Source: Aggregatibacter aphrophilus ATCC 33389
GTDB lineage: Bacteria; Pseudomonadota; Gammaproteobacteria; Enterobacterales; Pasteurellaceae
DNA: 64,000 nt
Assembly (NCBI RefSeq): GCF_900636915.1
Contig: NZ_LR134327.1
Coordinates: forward strand, 2,046,001 to 2,110,000
Reading direction: 5' to 3'
This document shows, piece after piece, positions 19,180-28,589 of the stretch. The notes under the pieces were generated by a model. That model was given only the letters and a program-made list of their open reading frames with translations, ran no database searches and was not told the DNA's origin. Both the position numbers and the translations under genes were made by a program. Each line of letters begins with the position of its first letter. Within the stretch, counting starts at the first letter, position 1.

Positions 19180-19929
19180 TCAGGCAAGAATAACCTCTAA
19201 TCCTTTATCTCTTAATTCTTGAATAATCTTTGGATCGGCCTCTTTTCCAGTCACCAGTAAATCAATATCTTTCAGTTTGCTAAACAGCATGCCCACTTCG
19301 CGTCCGAGCTTTGAACTGTCAACCAACGCAACCAGTTTACTGACCTTGGGTAAAATATGCTGTTCCGAATTGGCGATAATCATATCTGTTTTGTATAAGC
19401 CGTCTGTGGTCATGCCTTTGCCGCTAGTAAACATAATATTGGCGGCATAAGCCGGTTCGTTAGTGGAGTTTAGGGATAAAGTCACCGCTTTATTTTTATT
19501 ATATTGACCACCCATAATGACGACATCGTCATGATTATGTTCAATGAGGAAATTAGCCAAAGGCAAATAGTTGGTAATGATCTGTACATTGCATCCGCAC
19601 AGGCTATCCGCCAGCATTTGCATGGTGGTGCCGCAAGTCAGTACGACGCTTTGCCCGTTTTCACAAAGTTTTGCTGCGACTTCGGCAATGCGTTGTTTTT
19701 CTTCGGCATTATTAACAACACGGGGCTGCGCATATTTTTTACCGTTAAGGGCAAGGTATTCGGCGCCGTTACGGACTTTTCTAAGTAACCCTTGCGCATT
19801 TAATTTATTAATATCGCGACGTGCTGTTGCCGGCGAGATGTTAAAGGTATCGATAATTTCGTTGGTCGAAAGAAGGGTTCGCTCTTTCAGTAAATCTAAT
19901 ATTTGATTATGACGATAACGTTCGTTCAT
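19180..19929 (-). CDS. ulaR: DeoR-family repressor of the ascorbate regulon
   Basis: A 249-residue regulator with an N-terminal helix-turn-helix (LSTNEIIDTFNISPATARRD) and a C-terminal sugar-phosphate-binding domain (TNYLPLANFLIEHNHDDVVI, GGQYNK, TSGKGMTTDGLYKTD). E. coli UlaR is released by L-ascorbate-6-phosphate. I start at MNERYRHNQ, preceded by AAGGA, rather than 30 bases upstream. Likely operators lie in the ulaG-ulaA gap. Confidence 0.93.
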   Translation of the reverse strand: MNERYRHNQILDLLKERTLLSTNEIIDTFNISPATARRDINKLNAQGLLRKVRNGAEYLALNGKKYAQPRVVNNAEEKQRIAEVAAKLCENGQSVVLTCGTTMQMLADSLCGCNVQIITNYLPLANFLIEHNHDDVVIMGGQYNKNKAVTLSLNSTNEPAYAANIMFTSGKGMTTDGLYKTDMIIANSEQHILPKVSKLVALVDSSKLGREVGMLFSKLKDIDLLVTGKEADPKIIQELRDKGLEVILA

Positions 19930-19980
19930 TATGTTTTCCTTTTCATTTCCTACATCCATAACCTAATGAACTGCCTGAGA

Positions 19981-20008
19981 ATTGCCGCCGCTAAAAAGCG
20001 ACGGCAAT
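19981..20008. terminator. GC-rich hairpin between ulaG and ulaR
   Basis: ATTGCCGCCGCT and AGCGACGGCAAT arms (one mismatch) with a 4-base loop, just after the ulaG stop. No T-run follows on the minus strand, so it may stabilise the ulaG message or reduce read-through rather than end it. Confidence 0.5.
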
Positions 20009-20020
20009 ATTTTATTTAAC

Positions 20021-21112
20021 TTAAAGCATGGATTTAAACTGGATGTTCGGTTCCTGCTCAAAGCAATCATCAAAACCACGCGGATGATGATATTCAATCA
20101 AATCTTTATCACGCGGGTACACATATTTACCGCCGACTTCCCAGATAAACGGATGGAATTTATACTGCAAACGATCTTTACGCATACGCCATAATGCGAG
20201 AATTTCATCAGTGCTGGCCATGAAATTAGTCCAAATGTCATGATGCACCGGAATAATCACATTGGTGCGTAAACATTCTGCCATACGGAGCAAATCTACA
20301 GAGGTCATTTTATCAGCAATACCCACTGGGTTTTCGCCGTAGTTATTTAATGCCACATCAATATCGAAATCTTTACCATGTTTGGCAAATTGAATGGAAT
20401 AGTGAGAATCGGCACCATGATAAATATTACCGCCTGGCGTTTTGAACACATAGTTCACCGCTTTACGCCCCATTTCTTCATCAGACGGGCAAAGCCCTTT
20501 TAATTCGCCTCCTCTCTCTTCCGCACCTTCAACCGGCAATGTCACCAGGCAAGTGCGGTCGAAAGAATCCAAGGCATAAATTTCAACATCTTTTAATTTC
20601 ACCATATCACCCGGTTTAACGATAATGATCCGTTCTTCCGGTACACCCCAATTTTTCCATAATTCGGCGCAATGCCATGGACCAACAAATTTCACATGAT
20701 CCAATTTGGGGTTATTCACGATTGCTGCCGCGACGTTTACATCAATATGGTCGCTATGATAATGGGAAGCCAAAATAAAATCGACTTCGTTGATGGCAAA
20801 CGGATCTAATACCATCGGTTGGGCGCGCAAATTTGGTTGAAGCTTACGCACACCCGCCATATTTGCCATTTGGTGACCGCGTACCATATCTTTTACTTTT
20901 TTAGTACTCTTACCACGATTGCACCATAGATCCATGCAAATATTGGCGCCTGCCGGAGTTTTAATCCACACACCAACACAGCCTAGCCACCACATAGCAA
21001 AATTGCCTTCGGGTACCACTTCGTTTTCAATCTCTTCATTTAACCAAGTGCCCCATTCTGGGAAGGTGGAAAGAATCCAGCTTTCGCGGGTGATTTCATT
21101 AACTTTAGCCAT
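20021..21112 (-). CDS. ulaG: L-ascorbate-6-phosphate lactonase
   Basis: A 363-residue metallo-beta-lactamase-fold enzyme that opens the lactone of ascorbate-6-phosphate to 3-keto-L-gulonate-6-phosphate. The metal motif reads [12 protein letters not shown]. Other typical stretches are [35 protein letters not shown] and the C-terminal [16 protein letters not shown] chose ATG 21112, eight bases after AGGAG, over an upstream GTG. It is the first gene of the leftward ula operon. Confidence 0.96.
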   Translation of the reverse strand: MAKVNEITRESWILSTFPEWGTWLNEEIENEVVPEGNFAMWWLGCVGVWIKTPAGANICMDLWCNRGKSTKKVKDMVRGHQMANMAGVRKLQPNLRAQPMVLDPFAINEVDFILASHYHSDHIDVNVAAAIVNNPKLDHVKFVGPWHCAELWKNWGVPEERIIIVKPGDMVKLKDVEIYALDSFDRTCLVTLPVEGAEERGGELKGLCPSDEEMGRKAVNYVFKTPGGNIYHGADSHYSIQFAKHGKDFDIDVALNNYGENPVGIADKMTSVDLLRMAECLRTNVIIPVHHDIWTNFMASTDEILALWRMRKDRLQYKFHPFIWEVGGKYVYPRDKDLIEYHHPRGFDDCFEQEPNIQFKSML

Positions 21113-21151
21113 ACAATACACTCCTTATTTTTAGGTTTAGTAGAATAATTT

Positions 21152-21177
21152 AATCATTTATAATCATAAACAATCAT
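21152..21177. promoter_or_regulatory. Three AATCAT direct repeats at 10-bp spacing (possible UlaR operator)
   Basis: AATCAT occurs at 21152, 21162 and 21172 in an AT-rich stretch upstream of ulaG. One-turn phasing fits an oligomeric regulator on one DNA face. Assignment to UlaR is inference. Confidence 0.45.
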
Positions 21178-21331
21178 TCAAAATAAGGGAATCTTTTTTT
21201 TATTTTTCTATTAAAATAGGTTAAAAATTTATTAGATTTCAGATTTAACTAACGTTTTAACCTTAGATACCAACGCCAACTCTTGATTCGAAATTTCTAA
21301 TCACACATAAGTATTTCACAATAAAATAAAT

Positions 21332-21347
21332 CGTGACATTGCTCACA
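21332..21347. promoter_or_regulatory. CRP-like site in the ulaG-ulaA control region
   Basis: CGTGACATTGCTCACA fits TGTGA-N6-TCACA except for the first base. It lies 114 bases before ulaA; the E. coli ula regulon is also CRP-dependent. Confidence 0.6.
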
Positions 21348-21460
21348 ATTTATCAAAAAACATCTTTTAAAAATCATTATAAATATTTATTATCCGCCGC
21401 TAATAAACGAAATTTACGCATGAATATTTATATTAACTCTACATTTCAAGGAGCATTACT

Positions 21461-23236
21461 ATGGAAATCTTCATGTGGATCAACGAACAGATCCTCTCTA
21501 AAGCGCCACTTCTACTCGGTATCGTAGCCTGTATCGGTTACATCCTGTTGAAAAAAGACACAGCAACCATCATCAAAGGCACCATTAAAACTATCGTCGG
21601 TTTCATGTTGGTTCAAGTAGGTGCTGCAACCTTAGTTGCCGGTTTTAAACCAATTATCGAAAACTTGGCGAAATTCCACAACTTAACCGGTGCGGTTATC
21701 GACCCTTACACCAGTATGCAAGCCACCATTCAAACCATGGGCGATAACTATGGTTGGGTGGGATATGCCGTGTTATTAGCGTTGGCCTTGAACATTTTAT
21801 TAGTGGTATTCAGACGCTTCACCGGTATCCGCACCATCATGCTTACCGGTCACATCATGTTCCAACAAGCTGGCTTGGTGGCAGTGTTCTATATGATTAT
21901 CGGTGCATCCATGTGGGAAACCATCGTTTATACCGCGGTCATCATGGCGTTATATTGGGGAATCTCATCCAATATTATGTATAAACCTACCCAATCCGTC
22001 ACCGGTGGTGCAGGCTTCTCGATTGGTCACCAACAACAGGTCGCTTCATGGATCGCTACGAAAATCGCACCGAAACTCGGGGATAAAAATGACAACGTGG
22101 ATCACATGGATTTACCGAAATGGTTACACATTTTCCACGACAGCATTTCCGCCACCGCTATTGTAATGTCGGTATTCTTCGGGATTATTTTGCTTTCTTT
22201 CGGCTTAGATAACTTACAAACCATGGCAGGTAAAACCCACTGGTCGATTTACATTTTAGAAACCGGTTTAAAATTTGCCGTAGCCATTCAGATTATCGTT
22301 ATGGGGGTACGGATGTTCGTTGCAGAGCTTTCCGAAGCCTTCAAAGGGATTTCTGAACGCGTCATCCCAAATGCAGTACTCGCTATCGACTGTGCGGCGA
22401 TTTACGCTTTCTCCCCGAACGCCATGGTATTCGGTTTTATGTGGGGTGCCATCGGTCAATTTGTAGCTGTGGGTATTTTGCTTGGATTTAACGCACCAAT
22501 TTTAATCATCCCTGGCTTTATCCCGATGTTCTTCTCTAATGCCACCATCGGTGTGTTCGCCAACCATTTCGGCGGTTGGAAAGCGGTTATGAAAATTTGT
22601 TTCGTCATGGGGATTATCGAGGTCTTGGGTTCCGCATGGGTTATCCAACTACTAGCCAACCAAGGCACCGTATTTAACGGTTGGATGGGCATGGCAGACT
22701 GGGCATTACTCTTCCCACCAATCCTGCAAGGTATCATCAGCATACCGTTCTTCTTCTTTGTTATCGTTGCACTTTCCTTGGTTTATATGTTCTTCGCCTC
22801 TAAAAAATTACGCGCCGACGAAGCGGCTGCAGCGACTGCGGGCAAAACTTTAGAACAAATGGATGGCTACGGCGTAGAAGACGAACCGGTTAACGAAGTG
22901 AAAGCTGAAGCGGCCACTATTGAACAAAACGGCACCCGCCCAATTCGTATTCTCGCGGTATGCGGTTCAGGCCAAGGTTCATCCATGATGATGAAAATGA
23001 AAATTAAAGGTTATTTAGACAAACGCGGCATTGCAAATGTGATGGATTCTTGCGCTGTCACCGATTACAAAGGTAAATTAAATGAAGTTGACATCATCGT
23101 TTCCTCCAAACACTTGGCCGGAGAAATTGAAGTAGGCGAAGGTAAATTCGTCCTTGGCGTACAAAATATGTTAAATCCGAACTCGTTCGGCGATGAACTG
23201 GTCGAACTTATTAACAAATACAATTCCGCTAGATAA
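21461..23236 (+). CDS. ulaA: Ascorbate-specific PTS enzyme IICB (fused UlaA-UlaB)
   Basis: A 591-residue fusion. Residues 1-450 are the EIIC permease with many membrane segments (for example [18 protein letters not shown] and [17 protein letters not shown]). A linker of about 40 residues rich in Ala and Glu follows, then an EIIB domain with phosphocysteine Cys501 in [15 protein letters not shown]. In E. coli these are separate UlaA and UlaB proteins. It takes up L-ascorbate and phosphorylates it with UlaC. AAGGAG precedes ATG by seven bases. Confidence 0.96.
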   Translation: MEIFMWINEQILSKAPLLLGIVACIGYILLKKDTATIIKGTIKTIVGFMLVQVGAATLVAGFKPIIENLAKFHNLTGAVIDPYTSMQATIQTMGDNYGWVGYAVLLALALNILLVVFRRFTGIRTIMLTGHIMFQQAGLVAVFYMIIGASMWETIVYTAVIMALYWGISSNIMYKPTQSVTGGAGFSIGHQQQVASWIATKIAPKLGDKNDNVDHMDLPKWLHIFHDSISATAIVMSVFFGIILLSFGLDNLQTMAGKTHWSIYILETGLKFAVAIQIIVMGVRMFVAELSEAFKGISERVIPNAVLAIDCAAIYAFSPNAMVFGFMWGAIGQFVAVGILLGFNAPILIIPGFIPMFFSNATIGVFANHFGGWKAVMKICFVMGIIEVLGSAWVIQLLANQGTVFNGWMGMADWALLFPPILQGIISIPFFFFVIVALSLVYMFFASKKLRADEAAAATAGKTLEQMDGYGVEDEPVNEVKAEAATIEQNGTRPIRILAVCGSGQGSSMMMKMKIKGYLDKRGIANVMDSCAVTDYKGKLNEVDIIVSSKHLAGEIEVGEGKFVLGVQNMLNPNSFGDELVELINKYNSAR

Positions 23237-23289
23237 CGCACCCTTCCCCTGCTCACGCAGGGGAAAACCCTATCTCAAAGGAGTCGCTC

Positions 23290-23751
23290 ATGCTGAAAGA
23301 ATCTCTTATCGAAAACAATTCCATCAAACTCAATCAATCCGCCGCCAACTGGGAAGAAGCCATCAAAATCGGTACCGACTTATTGGTTGCTTCCGGCGCC
23401 ATTGAACCGCGTTATTACGATAACATTATCGCCAAAGTAAAAGAACTCGGCCCTTACATCGTGTTAGCGCCAAGCCTTGCCATGCCTCATTCTCGCCCGG
23501 AAGACGGCGTCATTAAAACCGCTTTCGGTTTAACCACCTTAAGCGAACCGGTGGATTTCAACGGCGAACCGATTTCCGTGTTAGTCACCTTGGCCGGTAG
23601 CGATTCCGACACTCACATTGAAGGGATTGTTGAAATCACACAAATTTTTGATGATCCGGAAAGCGATGACGGCGTAAACATCCAAAAATTCCTCGACTGC
23701 AAAACCAAAGAAGAAGTGCTTGCCGTGATTGATGCGGCACTTAATGCCTAA
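23290..23751 (+). CDS. ulaC: Ascorbate-specific PTS enzyme IIA
   Basis: A 153-residue EIIA of the mannitol/fructose-type fold. The phosphorylated His67 lies in APSLAMPHSRPEDGV. It passes phosphate from HPr to the EIIB domain of the fused UlaAB protein. A ribosome site AAGGAG lies seven bases before ATG, 53 bases after ulaA. Confidence 0.95.
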   Translation: MLKESLIENNSIKLNQSAANWEEAIKIGTDLLVASGAIEPRYYDNIIAKVKELGPYIVLAPSLAMPHSRPEDGVIKTAFGLTTLSEPVDFNGEPISVLVTLAGSDSDTHIEGIVEITQIFDDPESDDGVNIQKFLDCKTKEEVLAVIDAALNA

Positions 23752-23759
23752 TCATCTAT

Positions 23760-23788
23760 CGGTAAAAAAACACTGCATTTTTTTACCG
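23760..23788 (+). terminator. Hairpin between ulaC and ulaD
   Basis: CGGTAAAAAAA and TTTTTTTACCG arms (11 bp, perfect) with a 7-base loop. The T-run is within the stem, so it may act as a weak terminator or a processing site within the operon. Confidence 0.5.
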
Positions 23789-23825
23789 CACTTTTACCGA
23801 TTAATCTTTATAAAGGAAAACTGAT

Positions 23826-24500
23826 ATGAGCAAACCATTGTTACAAATCGCCCTCGACTCCCTCAGCTTAGAAAAAGCCGTAACCGATGCCAAACAGGCA
23901 GAAAATTTAGTGGAAATTATAGAAGTGGGCACCATTTTGGCTTGTGCAGAAGGCATGAAAGCTGTTTCCACCCTACGCGCACTTCACCCAAATCACATCA
24001 TCGTCTGTGACTTAAAAACCACCGATGGCGGTGCAATTCTTGCAAAAATGGCCTTTGAAGCCGGCGCCGACTGGCTAACGGTTTCCGCTGCTGCCCACCC
24101 GGCCACCAAAGCCGCCTGTAAAAAAGTAGCAGACGAATTCAACGCCGCAAACCCGAATTTAAAAGTAAAAAAAGAAATTCAAATCGAAATCTACGGCAAC
24201 TGGATGTTAGATGATGCCAAAGACTGGGTGAATTTAGGGGTTAAGCAAGCCATCTACCACCGCTCCCGCGACGCGGAGTTAGCCGGTAAAGGTTGGACAC
24301 CGGAAGATGTGGATCTCATGAAACAATTATCTGCCTTAGGCCTTGAGCTTTCCATCACCGGCGGTATCGTGCCACAAGATATTCACCTCTTTAAAGAAAT
24401 TAAAAACGCCAAAGCCTTCATCGCCGGCCGCGCCCTTGTAGGGGAAAACGGCAAAGCCACCGCCGAAGCTATTCGAGCAGAAATTAATAACTACTGGTAA
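23826..24500 (+). CDS. ulaD: 3-keto-L-gulonate-6-phosphate decarboxylase
   Basis: A 224-residue TIM-barrel enzyme of the orotidine-phosphate decarboxylase superfamily. Active residues Asp11 (ALDSL), Glu33 (IEVGT), and Asp62, Lys64 and Asp67 (CDLKTTDGG) are in place. It makes L-xylulose-5-phosphate for UlaE. It ends the rightward operon ulaAB-ulaC-ulaD. Confidence 0.96.
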   Translation: MSKPLLQIALDSLSLEKAVTDAKQAENLVEIIEVGTILACAEGMKAVSTLRALHPNHIIVCDLKTTDGGAILAKMAFEAGADWLTVSAAAHPATKAACKKVADEFNAANPNLKVKKEIQIEIYGNWMLDDAKDWVNLGVKQAIYHRSRDAELAGKGWTPEDVDLMKQLSALGLELSITGGIVPQDIHLFKEIKNAKAFIAGRALVGENGKATAEAIRAEINNYW

Positions 24501-24520
24501 GTAAAAATACCTAAAAAACA

Positions 24521-24554
24521 AACCGCACTTTGATTACAAAATCAAAGTGCGGTT
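24521..24554 (+). terminator. Paired uptake-sequence hairpin after ulaD
   Basis: AACCGCACTTTGAT and ATCAAAGTGCGGTT form a perfect 14-bp stem with a 6-base loop. Only weak T-richness follows, so termination strength is uncertain. Confidence 0.7.
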
Positions 24555-24613
24555 GGCTTTCAATAAAAAGTAGAATGTTAGGAGACGTCTTTACCTAGTG
24601 CGATAAGTTATTT

Positions 24614-25249
24614 TTAAACATTCTCATAAAGATGCGCAATTAACCGCCCATCCAAATACTCTCCGATATAAACTTTATCCACGGTCAATCCCAATTGATC
24701 CAACTGTTGTTTCACCCATCCTTCATCTTTATTGATGATATCTAAAATATCGGAATCCAGCTGGCCATCAATAATCAGCGGATAACGCAGGTTTTCGTCA
24801 CTGTATTGAATGACGGAAAGTTGACCATTTTGTTCTAACACGGCACGTTTTACAGTACCGATTTCATAAATACCGGCAGAACGTAATTTAAACATGAGAT
24901 CGTAGGCGGAAATGCTATTTTTCATACATTCCCCAGTTTGTACTTTACCGTTTAAAATCACCCAGACCGGCTTACCATCGATGATAGATTTCACAAATCG
25001 ATTATGGTTTTTAATAAATCGTAAAGTAAAAATAAGCAAGGTCCAAAGCACCAACACTAAAAAAAACTGCAAGACACCAATGCTATCACTATAAATCACG
25101 CCACCAATAATGCCGCCTAGTACATAATTTTGTACTTGATCCATGGCAGAAGTAGGCGCCAGATTGCCTTTACCCATAAGGTTAATTTGTAGCACAAGAC
25201 CAATAATGCCCATAGCAAGTTTAAGGCCTAATAAGGTATAACCATCCAT
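24614..25249 (-). CDS. DUF421/YetF family membrane protein
   Basis: A 211-residue protein with three N-terminal hydrophobic segments (about 5-25, 40-60, 60-80) and a soluble C-terminal domain that holds the DUF421 pattern (GKPVWVILNGKVQ, ISAYDLMFKLRSAGI, LRYPLIIDG). Family members are inner-membrane proteins of unknown role, linked to sporulation or stress in Bacillus. Its start overlaps the DUF3290 gene stop, so both are probably made together as one membrane unit. Confidence 0.88.
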   Translation of the reverse strand: MDGYTLLGLKLAMGIIGLVLQINLMGKGNLAPTSAMDQVQNYVLGGIIGGVIYSDSIGVLQFFLVLVLWTLLIFTLRFIKNHNRFVKSIIDGKPVWVILNGKVQTGECMKNSISAYDLMFKLRSAGIYEIGTVKRAVLEQNGQLSVIQYSDENLRYPLIIDGQLDSDILDIINKDEGWVKQQLDQLGLTVDKVYIGEYLDGRLIAHLYENV

Positions 25250-25704
25250 TAATTCCCCTCCTTGTCGATTAGGTTAATATTCGGATTCACCAAATTTATC
25301 GGCGATAAGCTGTAGGCACTGAAGTCATTATTAAAATGCACTTCATAATATTTATCCTGAATATTCAATATCATACCATTACTAAGGCTGCGGCTGTTGA
25401 CGCGAATCTCCTCAGAGGAGACATGCTTCACTTCTTTTACCGAATTAAGAAATGTCACCATACGTGAGGTATTGTCGGCATAAGCCTGGTTTTGTTGGTA
25501 CTGGTTATATTGCAAGCCCAGCAATAACACTATTAGCAACAAAAAAATAATACTGAGATCACGATATTTAGTTTCTAAACGATGGCGTAAATATAAAGTA
25601 GTTACCAAAAGTAACGCAGCAAGAGCAACGAAAATCGCAATGTATTTCAAATAGTCTTGAAAATACATTCGATTTTCTAAATAAAAGTAAGAGAAAAAAG
25701 ACAT
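25249..25704 (-). CDS. DUF3290 membrane protein
   Basis: A 151-residue protein with two membrane segments (about 19-38 and 49-66) and a C-terminal domain of about 75 residues. It matches the DUF3290 type that pairs with DUF421 proteins, mostly seen in Firmicutes. The start at 25704 has AGGTG six bases before it; the later ATG lacks a ribosome site. It begins only 24 bases after a strong terminator. Confidence 0.8.
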   Translation of the reverse strand: MSFFSYFYLENRMYFQDYLKYIAIFVALAALLLVTTLYLRHRLETKYRDLSIIFLLLIVLLLGLQYNQYQQNQAYADNTSRMVTFLNSVKEVKHVSSEEIRVNSRSLSNGMILNIQDKYYEVHFNNDFSAYSLSPINLVNPNINLIDKEGN

Positions 25705-25728
25705 TGTCGCACCTAAAATAACAAAAAA

Positions 25729-25764
25729 AAACGTAAACGGAGAACCTAGTCACCGTTTACGTTT
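25729..25764 (-). terminator. Strong terminator after the coiled-coil gene
   Basis: AAACGTAAACGG and CCGTTTACGTTT form a perfect 12-bp stem; on the minus strand it runs into nine T residues. It lies 24 bases before the DUF3290 start. Confidence 0.9.
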
Positions 25765-25785
25765 ATAGAAAACTACACATCACGA

Positions 25786-26121
25786 TTACGCTTTTTTCGG
25801 AGTGTTGCCCTGAGGTTTCGTTTGGGATTTCATTTTACTACTGATTTCGCGACGTTGTTTTGACAATTCGGCGTTGCGAATAATGTAATCGTCAACACGA
25901 TTATCGTAATCATCCCGCATGCTTTCAATAATGGCACGCACATCTCGAATCGTCATGTCGTCACGAATATATTGATCTAAGTTTTCTAACAACAAAGCCC
26001 GTTTTTGGTTATCACGAATTTTACGATTATTATCGTCCATATCGCGTAACAGTTTATTTTTTAAGCGATACATACGCACATACTCCAAAACATCCTGAAA
26101 AGATTTGTTGACATTGTCCAT
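25786..26121 (-). CDS. Conserved charged coiled-coil protein of unknown function
   Basis: A 111-residue soluble protein, very rich in Arg, Asp and Lys, predicted helical ([37 protein letters not shown]) with a Lys/Pro-rich tail ending PKKA. I believe it is conserved in Pasteurellaceae but do not know a function. It has its own terminator. It is divergent from serC with a gap of about 200 bases that should hold both promoters. Confidence 0.75.
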   Translation of the reverse strand: MDNVNKSFQDVLEYVRMYRLKNKLLRDMDDNNRKIRDNQKRALLLENLDQYIRDDMTIRDVRAIIESMRDDYDNRVDDYIIRNAELSKQRREISSKMKSQTKPQGNTPKKA

Positions 26122-26319
26122 CGATTTGCTCCCTTATTTTAAAAAATGAATAGCGATAATGTAGCCTTTTTTCCCTATTTCGTCAAAGCATTCACACATT
26201 TTCAGGTGCATTCTCCCATCTCGCGGCAAATATAAAAAATTTCCGTAAAAAGCATTGATTAGAAAACAGCGAGGTGATAAAACTCTAGCTATTATTTTAT
26301 TTAAGAAAAGGAAATACAT

Positions 26320-27402
26320 ATGGCAAACGTATTTAATTTCAGTGCCGGTCCGGCAATGATGCCCAAAGCGGTTTTAGAACAAGCACAACAAGAATTATTA
26401 AATTGGCTGGGGCAAGGTACCTCCGTCATGGAAGTGAGCCACCGTGGCAAATTGTTCATGGAATTAATCGCCCAATCTCAGGCGGATTTTCGCAAACTCT
26501 ATAACATTCCTGATAACTACCAAGTTCTTTTCCTGCAAGGCGGCGCGCGCGGTCAATTTGCGGCAATTCCGATGAATTTATTACGTGAAAATGGTAAAGC
26601 TCTGTATTTAAACAGTGGTCACTGGTCAGCCACGGCAGCGAAAGAAGCCCGTTTCTTCGGTGAAATCGATGAAATCAATATTTTAGAGCCCGGTGATGAA
26701 CTCAAAGTAAAATCCCTCGATTTTAGCGACATTGCCGAACAATATGATTATGTTCACTACTGCCCGAACGAAACGATCAGCGGCGTGGAAATTTTTGATG
26801 TGCCGAACGTGGGCAACGCTGTATTGGTGGGTGACTTCTCCTCGACTATTCTTTCCCGTAAAGTGGACATCAGCAAATTCGGCTTAATTTATGCCGGGGC
26901 GCAAAAAAACCTTGGCCCGGCGGGGATCACCCTCGTTATTGTGCGTGATGATTTAATCGGCAAAGCACGCAAAGCTACACCGTCGATTTGGAATTACGAA
27001 ACGCAAAAAAACAGCGATTCCATGATCAACACGCCGCCGACTTTCGCGTGGTATTTATGTTCTTTGGTGTTCAAACATTTATTGTCCATCGGTGGCTTGC
27101 CGGAAATCGAACAACGCAACCTTGCCAAAGCCAAATTGCTTTACGATTATTTAGACGGCAGCGATTTCTACCGCAATAACGTGGCGAAAGCCAACCGTTC
27201 TTTAATGAATGTGACATTCAACACCGGCAATGATGAATTGAACGCTAAATTTGTCGCTGAAGCCACCGCGACGGGACTACAAGCATTAAAAGGCCACAAA
27301 GTGCTAGGCGGTATGCGTGCTTCCATTTATAACGCCATGCCGATTGAAGGCGTACAAGCATTGATTCAATTCATGCAAAAATTCGCGGAAGAAAACGCGT
27401 AA
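26320..27402 (+). CDS. serC: Phosphoserine aminotransferase
   Basis: A 360-residue class V aminotransferase that makes phosphoserine and serves pyridoxal-phosphate synthesis. It opens FNFSAGPAMMPKAVLEQAQ, and the cofactor lysine lies in IYAGAQKNLGPAG. Also LQGGARGQFAAIPMNL and HYCPNETISGVEI. AAGGAAA precedes ATG. First gene of serC-hisC-aroA. Confidence 0.97.
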   Translation: MANVFNFSAGPAMMPKAVLEQAQQELLNWLGQGTSVMEVSHRGKLFMELIAQSQADFRKLYNIPDNYQVLFLQGGARGQFAAIPMNLLRENGKALYLNSGHWSATAAKEARFFGEIDEINILEPGDELKVKSLDFSDIAEQYDYVHYCPNETISGVEIFDVPNVGNAVLVGDFSSTILSRKVDISKFGLIYAGAQKNLGPAGITLVIVRDDLIGKARKATPSIWNYETQKNSDSMINTPPTFAWYLCSLVFKHLLSIGGLPEIEQRNLAKAKLLYDYLDGSDFYRNNVAKANRSLMNVTFNTGNDELNAKFVAEATATGLQALKGHKVLGGMRASIYNAMPIEGVQALIQFMQKFAEENA

Positions 27403-27409
27403 CCCTTTT

Positions 27410-27452
27410 AAAAGTGCGGTTGAAATTCATTGTAAAAATCCACCGCACTTTT
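27410..27452 (+). terminator. Paired uptake sequences between serC and hisC
   Basis: AAAAGTGCGGT and ACCGCACTTTT, 21 bases apart, followed by a short T-rich stretch. The stem is short with a large loop, so only partial termination is expected and the operon may continue. Confidence 0.55.
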
Positions 27453-27481
27453 ATTTTCCTTCATCACCACTCGGAGCAACC

Positions 27482-28579
27482 ATGCAGTACCTCGATCGCG
27501 CCAATGAAGGCGTTAAAACACTTTTACCCTATCAAGCAGGCAAACCCATTGAAGAACTGGAACGCGAATTGGGCATTGATAACATCATCAAGCTCGCTTC
27601 TAATGAAAACCCCTTCGGTTTACCACCAAGTGCAAAAGACGCCATTCAGGCGCAATTAGACAACCTTAATCTTTACCCCGATTCCAACGGATTTTATTTC
27701 AAACAGGCAGTTGCCGAAAAATTCGGGTTACAGCCGGAACAAATCACCCTTGGCAACGGCTCCAATGATTTAATTGAACTCATCGCCCATACCTTTGCTT
27801 CCGAGCAGGACGAAATCATTTATTCCCAATATGGCTTCATTGTTTATCCGTTGATTAGCCAAGCCTTGAATGCCAAACGTGTAGAAATTCCGGCGAAAAA
27901 TTACGGCAATGATTTGACTGCTTTTCTGAAAGCGATCACGCCAAAAACAAAATTAATTTACATCGCCAACCCGAATAACCCGACGGGCACCTTCTCAAGT
28001 GCGGTAGAAATTGCCGACTTTTTGGCCCAAGTGCCTCCGCAAGTGATCGTGGCGCTGGACGAAGCCTATGTGGAATTTACCGAGCCGAGCGAACGCGTGG
28101 ATTCTTTCGGCTTGTTGGCAAAATATCCGAACCTTATTGTGTGCCGTACCCTCTCCAAAGCCTATGGATTAGCCGGTTTGCGGATCGGTTATGCGGTCTC
28201 CTCTACGGAAATTGCGGGCTTGTTAAATCGCGTACGTCAACCGTTTAACTGCAACAGCCTGGCCCTTGCCGCGGCCACTGCCGCCATTCAAGATGACGAA
28301 TTTATCGCAAAAGTAGCGGAAAATAACCACGTCGGTTTACAATTATTGCAACATTTCTTTGATGAGAAAGGCTTACGTTATGTGCCGTCCAAAGGCAATT
28401 TCGTGATGTTGGATTTACAACAACCTGCCACACCGATTTATCAGGCGTTGTTACGCAAAGGTGTGATCGTGCGCCCGCTTGCCGGATACGGTTTGCCGAA
28501 CCATTTGCGCATCAGCATCGGCTTGCCGGAAGAAAATCAGCGTTTTTTAACCGCACTTAGCGAAATCTTAGGCTTATAA
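27482..28579 (+). CDS. hisC: Histidinol-phosphate aminotransferase
   Basis: A 365-residue class II aminotransferase. The substrate end [16 protein letters not shown], the PLP motif [16 protein letters not shown] and the cofactor lysine in [15 protein letters not shown] are present. It lies outside a his operon and beside aroA, so it may mainly serve as an aromatic aminotransferase (HisC2 type). Confidence 0.95.
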   Translation: MQYLDRANEGVKTLLPYQAGKPIEELERELGIDNIIKLASNENPFGLPPSAKDAIQAQLDNLNLYPDSNGFYFKQAVAEKFGLQPEQITLGNGSNDLIELIAHTFASEQDEIIYSQYGFIVYPLISQALNAKRVEIPAKNYGNDLTAFLKAITPKTKLIYIANPNNPTGTFSSAVEIADFLAQVPPQVIVALDEAYVEFTEPSERVDSFGLLAKYPNLIVCRTLSKAYGLAGLRIGYAVSSTEIAGLLNRVRQPFNCNSLALAAATAAIQDDEFIAKVAENNHVGLQLLQHFFDEKGLRYVPSKGNFVMLDLQQPATPIYQALLRKGVIVRPLAGYGLPNHLRISIGLPEENQRFLTALSEILGL

Positions 28580-28589
28580 CGGACGACTT

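Noticed and set aside
25568..25753. Second minus-strand frame overlapping the DUF3290 gene start
   Set aside because: It runs across the terminator at 25729-25764 and lacks a ribosome site.
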